DNA of 64,000 nucleotides from positions 186,001 through 250,000 of the forward strand of contig NZ_SIRE01000012.1 in NCBI RefSeq assembly GCF_004307995.1, given 5' to 3'. How positions within the stretch are numbered: the first letter of the stretch is position 1; each line of letters opens with the position of its first letter. Made by a program: the position numbers and the translations under genes. Origin of the DNA: Paenibacillus thalictri. Its GTDB lineage: Bacteria; Bacillota; Bacilli; Paenibacillales; NBRC-103111. The notes beneath the pieces were generated by a model. That model was not told where the DNA came from. It made no database searches and saw nothing but the letters and a program-made list of their open reading frames with translations. Below are positions 27,354 to 35,599 of this stretch, piece by piece.

Positions 27354-27419
27354 CTCCAAAGATAACTCTCAGCAAGCCAAGAGGGCTGCCCATGAACAGG
27401 GCGGCCTATTACTTTGGAG
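27354..27419. terminator. Nested hairpin after the GyrI-like pair
   Basis: The outer arms CTCCAAAG (27354-27361) and CTTTGGAG (27412-27419) enclose inner arms GGCTGCCC (27384-27391) and GGGCGGCC (27399-27406). Confidence 0.6.
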
Positions 27420-27714
27420 ACAATGTCTTGCTTTATCGTAATTGTAATCTCGTAAACTCGGCAAACTGCCTTTTCGCATTCACTTGTGGTAGCTATGAGC
27501 TTAAAGGGGACATCGGCGAAAAATGCTAAAGGATTTGGCCGCGGTGCGTATTGTCCAACCTTTTAATACCCCATCAAGAGGCATGAGATGCCTACATAGT
27601 AACGCACGAAGGCAACCGAAATAAATCGGTGGCCTTTGCAAACTTGATTCAACTATCGTCTCCAGTTAACTTAAACCCTTCTCTGTGAGAAATACCGTGC
27701 TTGCCATCGTATGT
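27420..27714. other. Gene-free stretch with a dispersed repeat and a hairpin
   Basis: Copy 2 of the dispersed repeat covers 27479-27547 (see 15013-15080). A hairpin, AAGGCAACCGA with TCGGTGGCCTT, lies at 27609-27636. No gene is visible. Confidence 0.5.
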
Positions 27715-28336
27715 TTATTGAGTTATGATGTACCGAAAGTTTTCGCTGTATGAATCTTTCTTAAGCTCAACTCGGCGTAAATGATCGTAAAAACTATGAG
27801 AAAATTTAAAGACGTGACCGAAATCCCAGTCTTGTTCGCTGTAGTTCTTTTCCCAAAACTGAATTTCGGTCGGTAGTGAGTTTACTCGCACCGCCGGTTG
27901 CAGAGGGAAATAATCGACAGGCGACACCAATCTGATTGAATCTCCAGGAGTAACGGTACAACTATAGCGTAGGACTTTAATCAGCTGCTTTATTTGGAAG
28001 TAATCCTCTTTCGAAAAAGGAGACATGTCCTAGATCATACAAGATGTTTAACGCATGTGAGAATGTCAGCATGTGTCCAATTAAATCATGATGTGCTTCC
28101 CCGCGATAAATGACGGGGAACTTTGTCAATTGTTCCAGCACAAGCCATGACAGCTCTTTAGGATTCGTTATCGTCGGAAAGCCGTCTTCATCTAAGATTT
28201 GCATCCTTTTCACCTCGGAAGCAGAATATCCAATCCATGAACGTCCCGGGATCGACTTCTTAAACGAGAGAATGAGATCGGTTATCCCTGCAACTTCCTC
28301 AGTACTTCCCCAACCATTTAGCTCATGGATAGCCAT
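27715..28336 (-). pseudogene. Unknown protein gene, probably split by a frameshift
   Basis: Two overlapping frames (28336-27977 and 28026-27715) read as one protein of about 205 residues if one base is gained or lost near 28,010-28,025, next to the run TCCTTTTTCG. The first part ends ...ILYDLGHVS then becomes nonsense; the second begins PFSKEDYFQIKQLIKVL. I do not recognise the family. Its position behind another broken gene and a toxin-like tail suggests an immunity-type gene, which is inference only. A sequencing error is also possible. Confidence 0.5.
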
Positions 28337-28345
28337 GATACATCG

Positions 28346-28749
28346 TTACTCGATCTTAAAATCCATTATATCCTCAATTTTTGCGTAATGAATTAGTCCT
28401 CGTACTTCCTTGTTGACACGATCACTTCCATTTTCGAATTTCCACCAATTATCCGGTCTAGTTGTTTTATCTAATACAGGACAAAAACTAAAATCAATCC
28501 ATACAGGCGCATATTTCTTAAAAGTTAAATAACAGCGGCGCATGTGGAAAAAACCAGTACAAATTAGTATAAAGACCGACCTAGAAAATACTGTTCAACT
28601 GCGGCTGGTATTCGATAGGTACTTCCCGACCTAGTTGCAGGGACAAAAATACAATCACATGATTTTCCATCATCAACTATATTTTCGAATAAAATTTTGT
28701 TTATTAATTCTCTGGTTAAATGCTCCTCATTTAAATCAGAGAGGTACAT
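28346..28749 (-). pseudogene. Small unknown gene, probably frameshifted
   Basis: The first frame (28749 to 28564) starts MYLSDLNEEHLTRELINKIL and ends at YFLGRSLY-stop. A second frame is open across the stop (RSVFILICTGFFH) and continues MRRCYLTFKKYAPVW to 28346. Joined, they give about 134 residues. The family is not recognised. A short toxin-like tail lies directly upstream, so it may be an immunity gene remnant. Confidence 0.45.
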
Positions 28750-28750
28750 T

Positions 28751-28852
28751 TTATTGTCCCCCTTGATATTGTTTAATTGCAGCCTGACTTCTCTTCGCTA
28801 AAATTGCACCAGGATCTATTATGCCCATCCTTATAGCACCATATATTGGGAC
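28751..28852 (-). pseudogene. C-terminal tail of a lost larger gene (possible toxin tail)
   Basis: A 33-residue open tail contains GAIRMGIIDPGAILAKRSQA and stops two bases before the next start codon. It has no start of its own. Tight coupling of a C-terminal tail to a small gene is the usual picture of a polymorphic toxin and its immunity gene after loss of the toxin body. This is an inference from layout, not from homology. Confidence 0.3.
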
Positions 28853-29143
28853 TTATCTACTCGTTAGCCTAATAAAATGAACAAGTACCGTTTCACGTTA
28901 GAGCCACCTTTTGACCCTGGTTAATTAGCAAAACTCATACCTAAGCATGCCGCGCGGCGGCGTTTGGGACTTTAAAGCAACTCACGTTTTTGCAGTTCAG
29001 CTACCCAAAAACTTGTTTATCGCGCTGTCTGCAACGGCAAGATTTTGGATGCTACATCACCCATCGCGCATATGTAGAAAATATTGTATATTTTAAAAGA
29101 ACATTTTAAGAAGCTGAAGGCTTCTGGGGAAGAGGTTGAAATT
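28853..29143. other. Gene-free stretch
   Basis: No start-supported gene, promoter or repeat is recognised here. The DNA looks like decayed sequence between the broken genes and the cyclase gene. Confidence 0.4.
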
Positions 29144-29881
29144 ATGGATGATTTCAAGAGTGTATACTGCAAAGGATGCTGGCAACAGATGAAGGTGCCA
29201 ATCTTTATTCGCGGCCCGATATCTTTTCCTTTTCGCCTGATGGGAATAAGGCCCAGTCGGATGCATCCAAATCTGTGTACGATTTGTGAATCTATGTTTA
29301 CGAAGGTTAAGAAAAACAAACAGATCGAAATCCAGGCCACCGTCATGTTCGCCGACTTGAGGGGGTACACCCGTCTATCGGAACATGCCGATCCAGCCAA
29401 CATTGCACGGTTATTAGACAAATTTTATGACGAATGCGCGCCGGCCATTTGGAAGAGAGATGGCATTATTAATAAAATGATCGGTGACGCGGTGCTTTCT
29501 ATATTTAATTTCCCCTTGGAGCGGCACAATCATGTCCATCAGGCTGTCATGGCCGGCATAGAGATCCAAAGGAAATGCAGAGATATGCAGTCCGAATTTT
29601 CAGCCATATCAGGCGTGGACACCCCGGTCAAGATCGGGATTGGCATCCATACAGGTACGGCCTCTATCGGAGAATTTGGCACAGCTTATAAGGATTTTAC
29701 GATTATTGGGTCTGTTGTCAATAAAGCTTCCAGAATTCAAGGCGCAGCCCAAAACGGGGAAATCTTGATATCAGACGATGCCTATTCCAGCATCAAAGGC
29801 GATTATCCGCACTTGGAACCCCGTGCTTATAACCTGAAGGGTATTGACCAACCCATTATTGCCTACACTGTTCCGTTGTAA
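29144..29881 (+). CDS. Class III adenylate/guanylate cyclase with N-terminal four-cysteine motif
   Basis: ATG 29144 follows GAAGAGG at eight bases and is preferred over an upstream TTG frame at 29084. The 245-residue soluble protein has two C-x-x-C pairs in its first ~55 residues (CKGC, CTIC), a likely small metal site. The cyclase domain follows: MFADLRGYTRLSE with the first metal Asp, INKMIGDAVLSIF with the second, and FTIIGSVVNKASRIQ with the transition-state Asn/Arg. It should make cAMP or cGMP. It sits just outside the left end of the element. Confidence 0.85.
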   Translation: MDDFKSVYCKGCWQQMKVPIFIRGPISFPFRLMGIRPSRMHPNLCTICESMFTKVKKNKQIEIQATVMFADLRGYTRLSEHADPANIARLLDKFYDECAPAIWKRDGIINKMIGDAVLSIFNFPLERHNHVHQAVMAGIEIQRKCRDMQSEFSAISGVDTPVKIGIGIHTGTASIGEFGTAYKDFTIIGSVVNKASRIQGAAQNGEILISDDAYSSIKGDYPHLEPRAYNLKGIDQPIIAYTVPL

Positions 29882-30013
29882 TGCAACCCTGCTGGATTCA
29901 AAAGGAGTATTAGTACACTTCCAGCGCTATTAAGAATTTCTTAGCACTCGCCAATTTACCCCAAGAACTATTGCTGTTCGAATCAAGGCTCAGTAAGCGG
30001 TTAATACCGAAAA

Positions 30014-30038
30014 TTAGCCGTCACTTATGGTATGGTTC
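30014..30038 (-). other. Left attachment site with duplicated rlmH 3' end
   Basis: On the minus strand the DNA encodes G-E-P-Y-H-K-stop followed by CGGCTAA, exactly like the end of rlmH. On the plus strand TTAGCCGTCACTTATGGTA continues ATGGTTC; it differs from 53704-53728 at only two of 25 positions. Confidence 0.8.
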
Positions 30039-30053
30039 TCCTTACACACTATA

Positions 30054-30067
30054 ACGGCTAAATTTTT
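30054..30067. repeat. Left inner inverted repeat of the element
   Basis: ACGGCTAAATTTTT is the exact reverse complement of AAAAATTTAGCCGT at 53698-53711. SCC elements carry similar inverted repeats at their inner ends. Confidence 0.7.
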
Positions 30068-30171
30068 TTGAACCGGGCAATGTAAAAAGTAGTTTAATCG
30101 GGTTAGTATATAAACATTGATGTAAAAAATAGAGCGATATATTTTGGGGCATCGTGTCTTTAATTAGAATC

Positions 30172-30204
30172 TTAACCTTAATTTAACTGATTTTGACCTA
30201 TCAT
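30172..30204 (+). promoter_or_regulatory. Response-regulator box and promoter of the two-component operon
   Basis: TTAACCT-TAAT-TTAACTG (30172-30189) is an OmpR-type direct repeat with 11-bp period. The second half begins 16 bases before a TATCAT -10 box at 30199. The same design occurs before the M28 peptidase gene. Confidence 0.65.
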
Positions 30205-30237
30205 GGGTCAAACAAATTTGGATAGGGGCGAGGGATC

Positions 30238-30927
30238 TTGAAAATATTGGTAGTTGAAGATGATCTGTCGATGCAGAAATCAATTTGCATGGGTTTGCGA
30301 AAATTCAGCTATGCAGTCGATGTGGCATCGGACGGCGAAAAAGCGTTGCGAATGGTTGAAATCCACGAATATGACGCGCTCGTGCTGGACTGGAATCTGC
30401 CTAGAATCGATGGGATCGATGTCCTGAGAGAGATCCGCAAGAATGACCAGGACATCAAGATTCTGATTCTGTCGGCACGTTCCGAGGTAGAGGACAAAAT
30501 TTTTGGTCTGGATACCGGAGCGAACGATTATATGGCGAAACCCTTTCACTTCAAGGAGCTGGAGGCTAGACTGCGGGCGCTACTACGCCGGAGATTCACC
30601 CAGACGGATACGCGAATGTCGCATGGCGAACTGCTGATTGATACCGCGTTAAAGACTGCGTACGTTAAGGGCAACCTAATGGAATTGACGAAGAAAGAAT
30701 ACGGCATTCTGGAGTACCTGATGCTTAACAAGGATAAAGTCGTCAGTGCGGAAGAAATCACTGAGCACCTGTGGGACAGCAGCTTCGACGGGTTCTCGAA
30801 CTCTCTCAAGGTTCATATCAATTCTCTCAAAAAGAAGTTGGCGGCGCTCTTGGGTGAACAGGAAGTGATCAAGAACCGAAGAGGGCTTGGCTATTACATA
30901 GCGGAGGTGCCGCTTGATGCATATTAA
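30238..30927 (+). CDS. OmpR-family response regulator
   Basis: The gene starts at TTG 30238 (KILVVEDDL) behind GGGGCGAGGGA. The 229-residue protein has a receiver domain with acidic pair E7/D8-D9, phospho-acceptor D51 (LVLDWNLPRIDG) and K in DYMAKPFHF, then a winged-helix DNA-binding domain (LTKKEYGILEYLMLNKD, NSLKVHINSLKKKL). It overlaps the kinase gene by 11 bp. It likely activates its own operon and the downstream M28 peptidase through shared boxes. It lies inside the element, so it is cargo. Confidence 0.92.
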   Translation: MKILVVEDDLSMQKSICMGLRKFSYAVDVASDGEKALRMVEIHEYDALVLDWNLPRIDGIDVLREIRKNDQDIKILILSARSEVEDKIFGLDTGANDYMAKPFHFKELEARLRALLRRRFTQTDTRMSHGELLIDTALKTAYVKGNLMELTKKEYGILEYLMLNKDKVVSAEEITEHLWDSSFDGFSNSLKVHINSLKKKLAALLGEQEVIKNRRGLGYYIAEVPLDAY

Positions 30928-32089
30928 TTCTCTTCCGCTGCGTGTGCGGCTAACTTTATTAATGGCGATGATACTCTCAATCGCATGCTTCTCGCTCATG
31001 GCCGCTTTAATCTATACAGCTCGCGTCGTTTATGTCGCCCCGCAGCTTGTTCCTGAAGTCAGTACCTCAGAAGAAATGGGGAGAGAGCCCCTTCCAGTGT
31101 CCATACCGTCCGTGCCTCCAATACCGTCTCCACCTCCCATACCCTCCGTGCCGCCAGTCTTGATTGAGCAGCAGATTAACTTCGCCTCTACTGGCTTCCT
31201 GTGCGTAATCTTGATCATCGCTGGCGGAAGCGTCCTTGCCTACAGGGTAGCAGGAGGGGCGCTAAAGCCTGTCACAGACTTAAGCAAGGAGATCGAAGAG
31301 ATCGACGAAAATAATCTGTACAGGCAAGTTCAGGTTCCCCCGTCCAAGGACGAGGTCGCGAGGTTGTCCATATCGTTTAATCGAATGACACGGAAATTAG
31401 AAAAATCATTCATGGCTCATAAGCACTTTACAGCCAATGCTGCTCATGAACTCAAAACACCGATCGCCGCTATGCTCGCTAGGATTGAGGTGGTACAGCT
31501 GGGTGGCCCGCCATCACTTGAAGAATATAAGGAAGCACTGCAGGATACGCAGTGCAATGCGGAGCGACTTAACACCCTGGTTCACGACCTGCTCCGAATG
31601 AATGCGGACTTGAATGTGACCGCTTGTGTGACATTCTCAGCGAAGGAGCTGTTCCAGTCGATCTTAAGTGAGCTTGCTGCGGAGATTCAAAGCAAGCATA
31701 TCGATGTAGAAGTCCACCTAGAGGATATACCAGTCTATGGAGAGAGGAATCTGTTGCACCGGGTATTCTCCAACATTTTTCATAACGCCATCAAGTATAA
31801 TAAGCCGAATGGGAGCATTCAAATCACTGGCACACGCCATCCGGATACAACGCGGATTACCATCGCCGATACGGGTATTGGGATCCCTAAGGATCAAATG
31901 GACAAAATCTTTGAGCCTTTCTACTGTGTGGACAAGTCGCGTTCCAGAGAGCTGGGGGGCAACGGACTGGGGCTGTCCATTACCAAGGCGGTCATCGACA
32001 AGCATAGTGGCTCCATACAAGTCCAGAGCGAAATGGGTATGGGCACCACATTCGAGGTTCAACTGCCTAACGCCTACACCGTTCATTGA
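30917..32089 (+). CDS. Sensor histidine kinase with proline-rich outer loop
   Basis: ATG 30917 is nine bases after GGAGGT; a TTG just before it is less likely. The 390-residue protein has two membrane spans (about 10-36 and 91-112) around a 55-residue outer loop rich in proline (SIPSVPPIPSPPPIPSVPPV). A HAMP linker, H177 in ANAAHELKTPIA, and the HATPase boxes (N: NIFHNAIKYN, G1: DTGIGIP, G2: GNGLGLSI) follow. It should phosphorylate the preceding regulator. The proline-rich loop may sense the wall or simply span it. Confidence 0.92.
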   Translation: MHINSLPLRVRLTLLMAMILSIACFSLMAALIYTARVVYVAPQLVPEVSTSEEMGREPLPVSIPSVPPIPSPPPIPSVPPVLIEQQINFASTGFLCVILIIAGGSVLAYRVAGGALKPVTDLSKEIEEIDENNLYRQVQVPPSKDEVARLSISFNRMTRKLEKSFMAHKHFTANAAHELKTPIAAMLARIEVVQLGGPPSLEEYKEALQDTQCNAERLNTLVHDLLRMNADLNVTACVTFSAKELFQSILSELAAEIQSKHIDVEVHLEDIPVYGERNLLHRVFSNIFHNAIKYNKPNGSIQITGTRHPDTTRITIADTGIGIPKDQMDKIFEPFYCVDKSRSRELGGNGLGLSITKAVIDKHSGSIQVQSEMGMGTTFEVQLPNAYTVH

Positions 32090-32132
32090 AGCGGTGTCTA
32101 CCGTACTTGCGTCGGGCCGTTTCTTGCCGCAA

Positions 32133-32165
32133 TTAACCTAGAATTAACCTTTCCTCCCGTATAGT
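32133..32165 (+). promoter_or_regulatory. Response-regulator box and promoter of the M28 peptidase gene
   Basis: TTAACCT-AGAA-TTAACCT (32133-32150) repeats the element found before the regulator gene, again with the second half starting 16 bases before a -10 box (TATAGT, 32160-32165). Confidence 0.65.
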
Positions 32166-32198
32166 CATGGTATATCCATGTATTGGGGGAGACGAAAT

Positions 32199-33902
32199 AT
32201 GCGAAGAATCATTTCAATAGTTCTGATAATGATTGTACTTGCGACGGGGATTGGATTGGAGGTGCAACTTTTGCGGCCGCCGACGCCACCATCCGAATCC
32301 GATGTGAATTATCCGGCATATGAGCGGATGATGGCCAACCTAAAGGCGATGACCGTCGCGGCGCATCCATCCGGCTCGAAGGAGCTGGAGTCGGTACGAG
32401 CTTATCTGTTAGAGCAAATACGAGCAATGGGCTTGGAACCGAAGGTCGAGAAAGTAACTTACACGGTCACAGACGTGATGGCAGATATGTTTGAGCGTAA
32501 TGGCGTACCGGATTTTGAGAATTTGCCGCCGCTTGCTAACGGACTTTCTCATAAAGATAACTTCCAGAATGGCATTCGCACACGGGCCCATTTTGACGAG
32601 AATGATAAATTGATTCTGCAAAATATCTTGGTGAAGCTGGACGCCCCCGCAACAGATCGTGGCATCCTGATTTCGGCCCATTACGACACCAAACCGACGA
32701 CCCCTGGTGCGGCAGACGACATGGTCTCTGTTACCGCCATTCTGGAAGCCATGCGTGAGCAGGCGATGAACTCGAATTTGCAATCGGACCTTTATTTTCT
32801 GTTCACGGATGGTGAGGAATTAGGGACACTGGGAGCGAAGGAATTTGTTCGATCGCACCCGGAGCTTCTCGGTAGTATCGATCTGGTCATCAACTTCGAA
32901 GCGCGCGGCAATCGCGGCCGGCTGTTGATGTTCGAGACTTCTGACGACAATCTGGATGCGGTGCGCTACTTTCAATCTGCAAGCTCGCATCCGCTAGCTT
33001 TTTCGTTTACGAAAGGGTTGTACCGCCGAATGCCCAATGGGACGGATTTGACCCGTTATTTGAAGGCAGGCTACTCTGGCCTAAATTTCGCGGCAGTTGA
33101 GGGGGGCGAGAGTTACCACGAAAAATCGGACAACTTTGAAAATTTGGAACGCGCTACGGCATACCATTTTCTGATGACCACCTTGGAAATGGCTGATCAT
33201 GCCGCACAGGTTCCATTTAAAGATGGAAGAAAACAGGACAGCCTTTACTTTTCCTTATTGCCCGGCTATTTAGTGATCATGAACAAAGCCGTTTCTTATG
33301 TCCTGTCGGCCGCGGCCGCCGGGTTTGCCCTATGGTATTTGATCTTTCAGATTCGAACGGGCAGCTTACGGCTCCGCATAATGATTGCCGAATTGGGCCG
33401 GCTGCTCGGATGGATGGCCGGAGCGGCGGTATTGAGCTGGGGAATCGTATCGGGGGTAACACGATTGCTGCATCTGTCCGAGTCGACGAATAATGATACC
33501 GTGTTCTTGAGTATCTTTTTCGTTGTGGGTGCGTGCGCTCTCGCTGTGTCAATCATTCGGGATAGCAAGCTGTCGCTGCACGAATCGCTTGCCGGTCTTC
33601 TGCCCCTTCTCTTGCTGCTGATTGTAGGTAGCGCCGTTCTGTTCCAAGATATTAGCTATTTGTTCTCACTTGCCACCATAGGGATTCTAGTTGTTACCCT
33701 ACTGGATCGGTACCGAATCGGAAGATGGATTTCATCAGTTGTGGTCGGCACAGTAATAGTTTGTCTGTATGCACCTGTATGTTGGTTAATCTATGTACTG
33801 TTCATGCTGCCTTTTACCCCGGTGGTGGTTGCGATAAGCGTCATTCCGATTTCGATCGCTTCCGCTTTGTTGGCGACAGTATCGAAAGAGCCCTCCTCGT
33901 AA
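32199..33902 (+). CDS. Membrane-anchored M28-family metallopeptidase
   Basis: ATG 32199 follows GGGGGAGACGAAAT. The 567-residue protein starts with one membrane anchor (residues 3-24), then an M28 domain: H161-x-D163 (ILISAHYDTKP), D173/D174 (GAADDMVS), the E206-E207 pair (FTDGEELG), E234 (INFEARG) and a late YHEKSDNF. These are the two-zinc ligands and catalytic Glu of aminopeptidase Y-like enzymes. The last ~200 residues contain about six membrane spans. The peptidase face is outside the cell. It is probably switched on by the two-component system upstream. Confidence 0.9.
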   Translation: MRRIISIVLIMIVLATGIGLEVQLLRPPTPPSESDVNYPAYERMMANLKAMTVAAHPSGSKELESVRAYLLEQIRAMGLEPKVEKVTYTVTDVMADMFERNGVPDFENLPPLANGLSHKDNFQNGIRTRAHFDENDKLILQNILVKLDAPATDRGILISAHYDTKPTTPGAADDMVSVTAILEAMREQAMNSNLQSDLYFLFTDGEELGTLGAKEFVRSHPELLGSIDLVINFEARGNRGRLLMFETSDDNLDAVRYFQSASSHPLAFSFTKGLYRRMPNGTDLTRYLKAGYSGLNFAAVEGGESYHEKSDNFENLERATAYHFLMTTLEMADHAAQVPFKDGRKQDSLYFSLLPGYLVIMNKAVSYVLSAAAAGFALWYLIFQIRTGSLRLRIMIAELGRLLGWMAGAAVLSWGIVSGVTRLLHLSESTNNDTVFLSIFFVVGACALAVSIIRDSKLSLHESLAGLLPLLLLLIVGSAVLFQDISYLFSLATIGILVVTLLDRYRIGRWISSVVVGTVIVCLYAPVCWLIYVLFMLPFTPVVVAISVIPISIASALLATVSKEPSS

Positions 33903-33972
33903 CGAAACTGTCCCGGAGTACAGCAGCCAAATACAAACTGATATTACTTACGGGAAACCATGGAATGCATGA

Positions 33973-34485
33973 TTTTTATTAAATTCTAAGGACATAACCG
34001 CATCCGATGGGAATGAACCCGCAATAACTTGGGCATTGCTATACGATCGGGAGAAAGTGAAGATTACGGGTAACGATAGCTTAATGTCAACAATTGTTGA
34101 TCAATATTGTAATAAAACCAGCGCTACTGTTGGTGTGTGGTTTCAGGGCATTGCTTCGTCTTTTGATACCGGAACGAAAGGAGCCTGTGATCCGACTCCT
34201 CCAAAATATTATTATGTGGCTTTACCCGCAACATCACTTTGTAGTCAAGGCGTGGCTGTTTATAACCCAAACTCTGAAGTTACTTTAGCTACTTCTGTTT
34301 GGAATGTCGGTCCTTGGGTTCCCTTGTGGAACATGTCTAGAGGACAGGTATTGGAATACAGGAACCGACCGTTTGAGGCAAGCAAAGGCAAATCAAGAAG
34401 TAGTCTTTGTGTTACAAATTGCGGGTCAACTATTAAGCTGATGAATGATCTCGGTGGTTCTGGAACAATATCTAACGCAATCTAG
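33973..34485 (+). pseudogene. Cysteine-bearing unknown protein, 5' part missing
   Basis: The frame is open from 33973 but no start with a ribosome site is seen; a TTG at 34036 is unsupported. The sequence (TGNDSLMSTIVDQYCN, VGVWFQGIASSFDTG, VWNVGPWVPLWNMSRG) ends NDLGGSGTISNAI. Cysteines are spread through it, as in some secreted proteins. The family is not recognised. It is most likely a C-terminal fragment of a larger lost gene inside the element. Confidence 0.4.
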
Positions 34486-34505
34486 GAATTCCAATAATAA
34501 GGCTA

Positions 34506-35531
34506 TCAACCCATTATATACTTCGAGTTGACTCGGACCTTTTCATCGAGATACTTCTTCCAACACGTATTGTCCCTAGATGGATCGTTTGCCTGTTCCG
34601 TAAAATACACTACCATTTTGGGGTTCTCAAACTGGAAGTAGTCCCTTCCCCTCTGATTGCCGAACAGCGCAACCATCGCATAGTTGTAGCTCGAACTAAT
34701 CGCAATGCCTGTCTTCTGCATGGGGATTCTCTTATGGACTTCTTCTATTGTATATGCTGCCTCGGTGTCGGCACCCTCTGCCTCAAGCGATTGCAGGAGG
34801 AGCACGAACAGCAGATCGGCGTTGGAGCGTAGCGAGATTTTTCCCAAGTCGAAAACGTTTGACGTGAACGAGCTCCAGTCGTGCTTTTTGGACAATGCAG
34901 GGGCCACTTTGGACCGGGTCACCGGGATGGTCTTCACCTTATGCTTTCCGAACATCATTAGGAACTTGTCCAGTTCACGCTTCTTCCCTTTCGCCTCCTT
35001 GACCGCGGGAAGCAGCGACTGAAGGAACATAGAAAAGTCGGTAATATCGTCTAAGCTTACGGGCTTCCTCTTCCAAACCCAATCGGACCTTACTGTAGAC
35101 ATAAGGTAATTCATCGCCCGGAAATTGTGCTGATCCATGATTTCTACCTTATCGGGATTTAGCAAGTGGCATAGGAATGCTATGGTGATGAATGATTGGT
35201 GCCCCGCTAGCCGATCCTCCCAGAAGGCAAAAATGTCGTCGAGTCCCGATCTACTCGACTCGGCAAACTCCGGCCAATATTTTTGCAGCTTGGCGATGAT
35301 GACTTTATGGGCCGGGACGTAGTTCACCTTTCCCCAATGCCCGTACTTCCACTCCAATGCTTGCCTTACGTCGTCTTGACCAACCTTTTTGGGATCGGCA
35401 AACGTCTGCCTCCACCCTATATACGGCTCCTCGGGGTATTTTTCTGATTCGTATTTCGACGTGTACTCGTCATAGTGTCCGGATATGGTTTTTGCGATAG
35501 ATTCGATTTCCTTTTTTGTTAGCGCAGACAT
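34506..35531 (-). CDS. Unknown protein beside the recombinase genes
   Basis: ATG 35531 (MSALTKKEIE) is eight bases behind GGAGGA. The 341-residue protein is soluble and rich in aromatic and charged residues. A conserved-looking patch is CHLLNPDKVEIMDQHNFRAM near residue 130. I do not recognise the family. It is 68 bp downstream of the recombinase operon on the same strand, so it is cargo in a position where SCC elements often keep accessory or defence genes. No catalytic motif is claimed. Confidence 0.7.
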   Translation of the reverse strand: MSALTKKEIESIAKTISGHYDEYTSKYESEKYPEEPYIGWRQTFADPKKVGQDDVRQALEWKYGHWGKVNYVPAHKVIIAKLQKYWPEFAESSRSGLDDIFAFWEDRLAGHQSFITIAFLCHLLNPDKVEIMDQHNFRAMNYLMSTVRSDWVWKRKPVSLDDITDFSMFLQSLLPAVKEAKGKKRELDKFLMMFGKHKVKTIPVTRSKVAPALSKKHDWSSFTSNVFDLGKISLRSNADLLFVLLLQSLEAEGADTEAAYTIEEVHKRIPMQKTGIAISSSYNYAMVALFGNQRGRDYFQFENPKMVVYFTEQANDPSRDNTCWKKYLDEKVRVNSKYIMG

Positions 35532-35599
35532 ATGCCGCTCCTCCAATTCTCTTTGATTTCAGTTTCGCATAAGCCTATTTCGTTGTCATCTACGGCTCA

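Noticed and set aside
30238..32089. VanR/VanS-type resistance regulator
   Set aside because: No van ligase or dipeptidase genes follow; the only linked target is an M28 peptidase, so a resistance label is unsupported.
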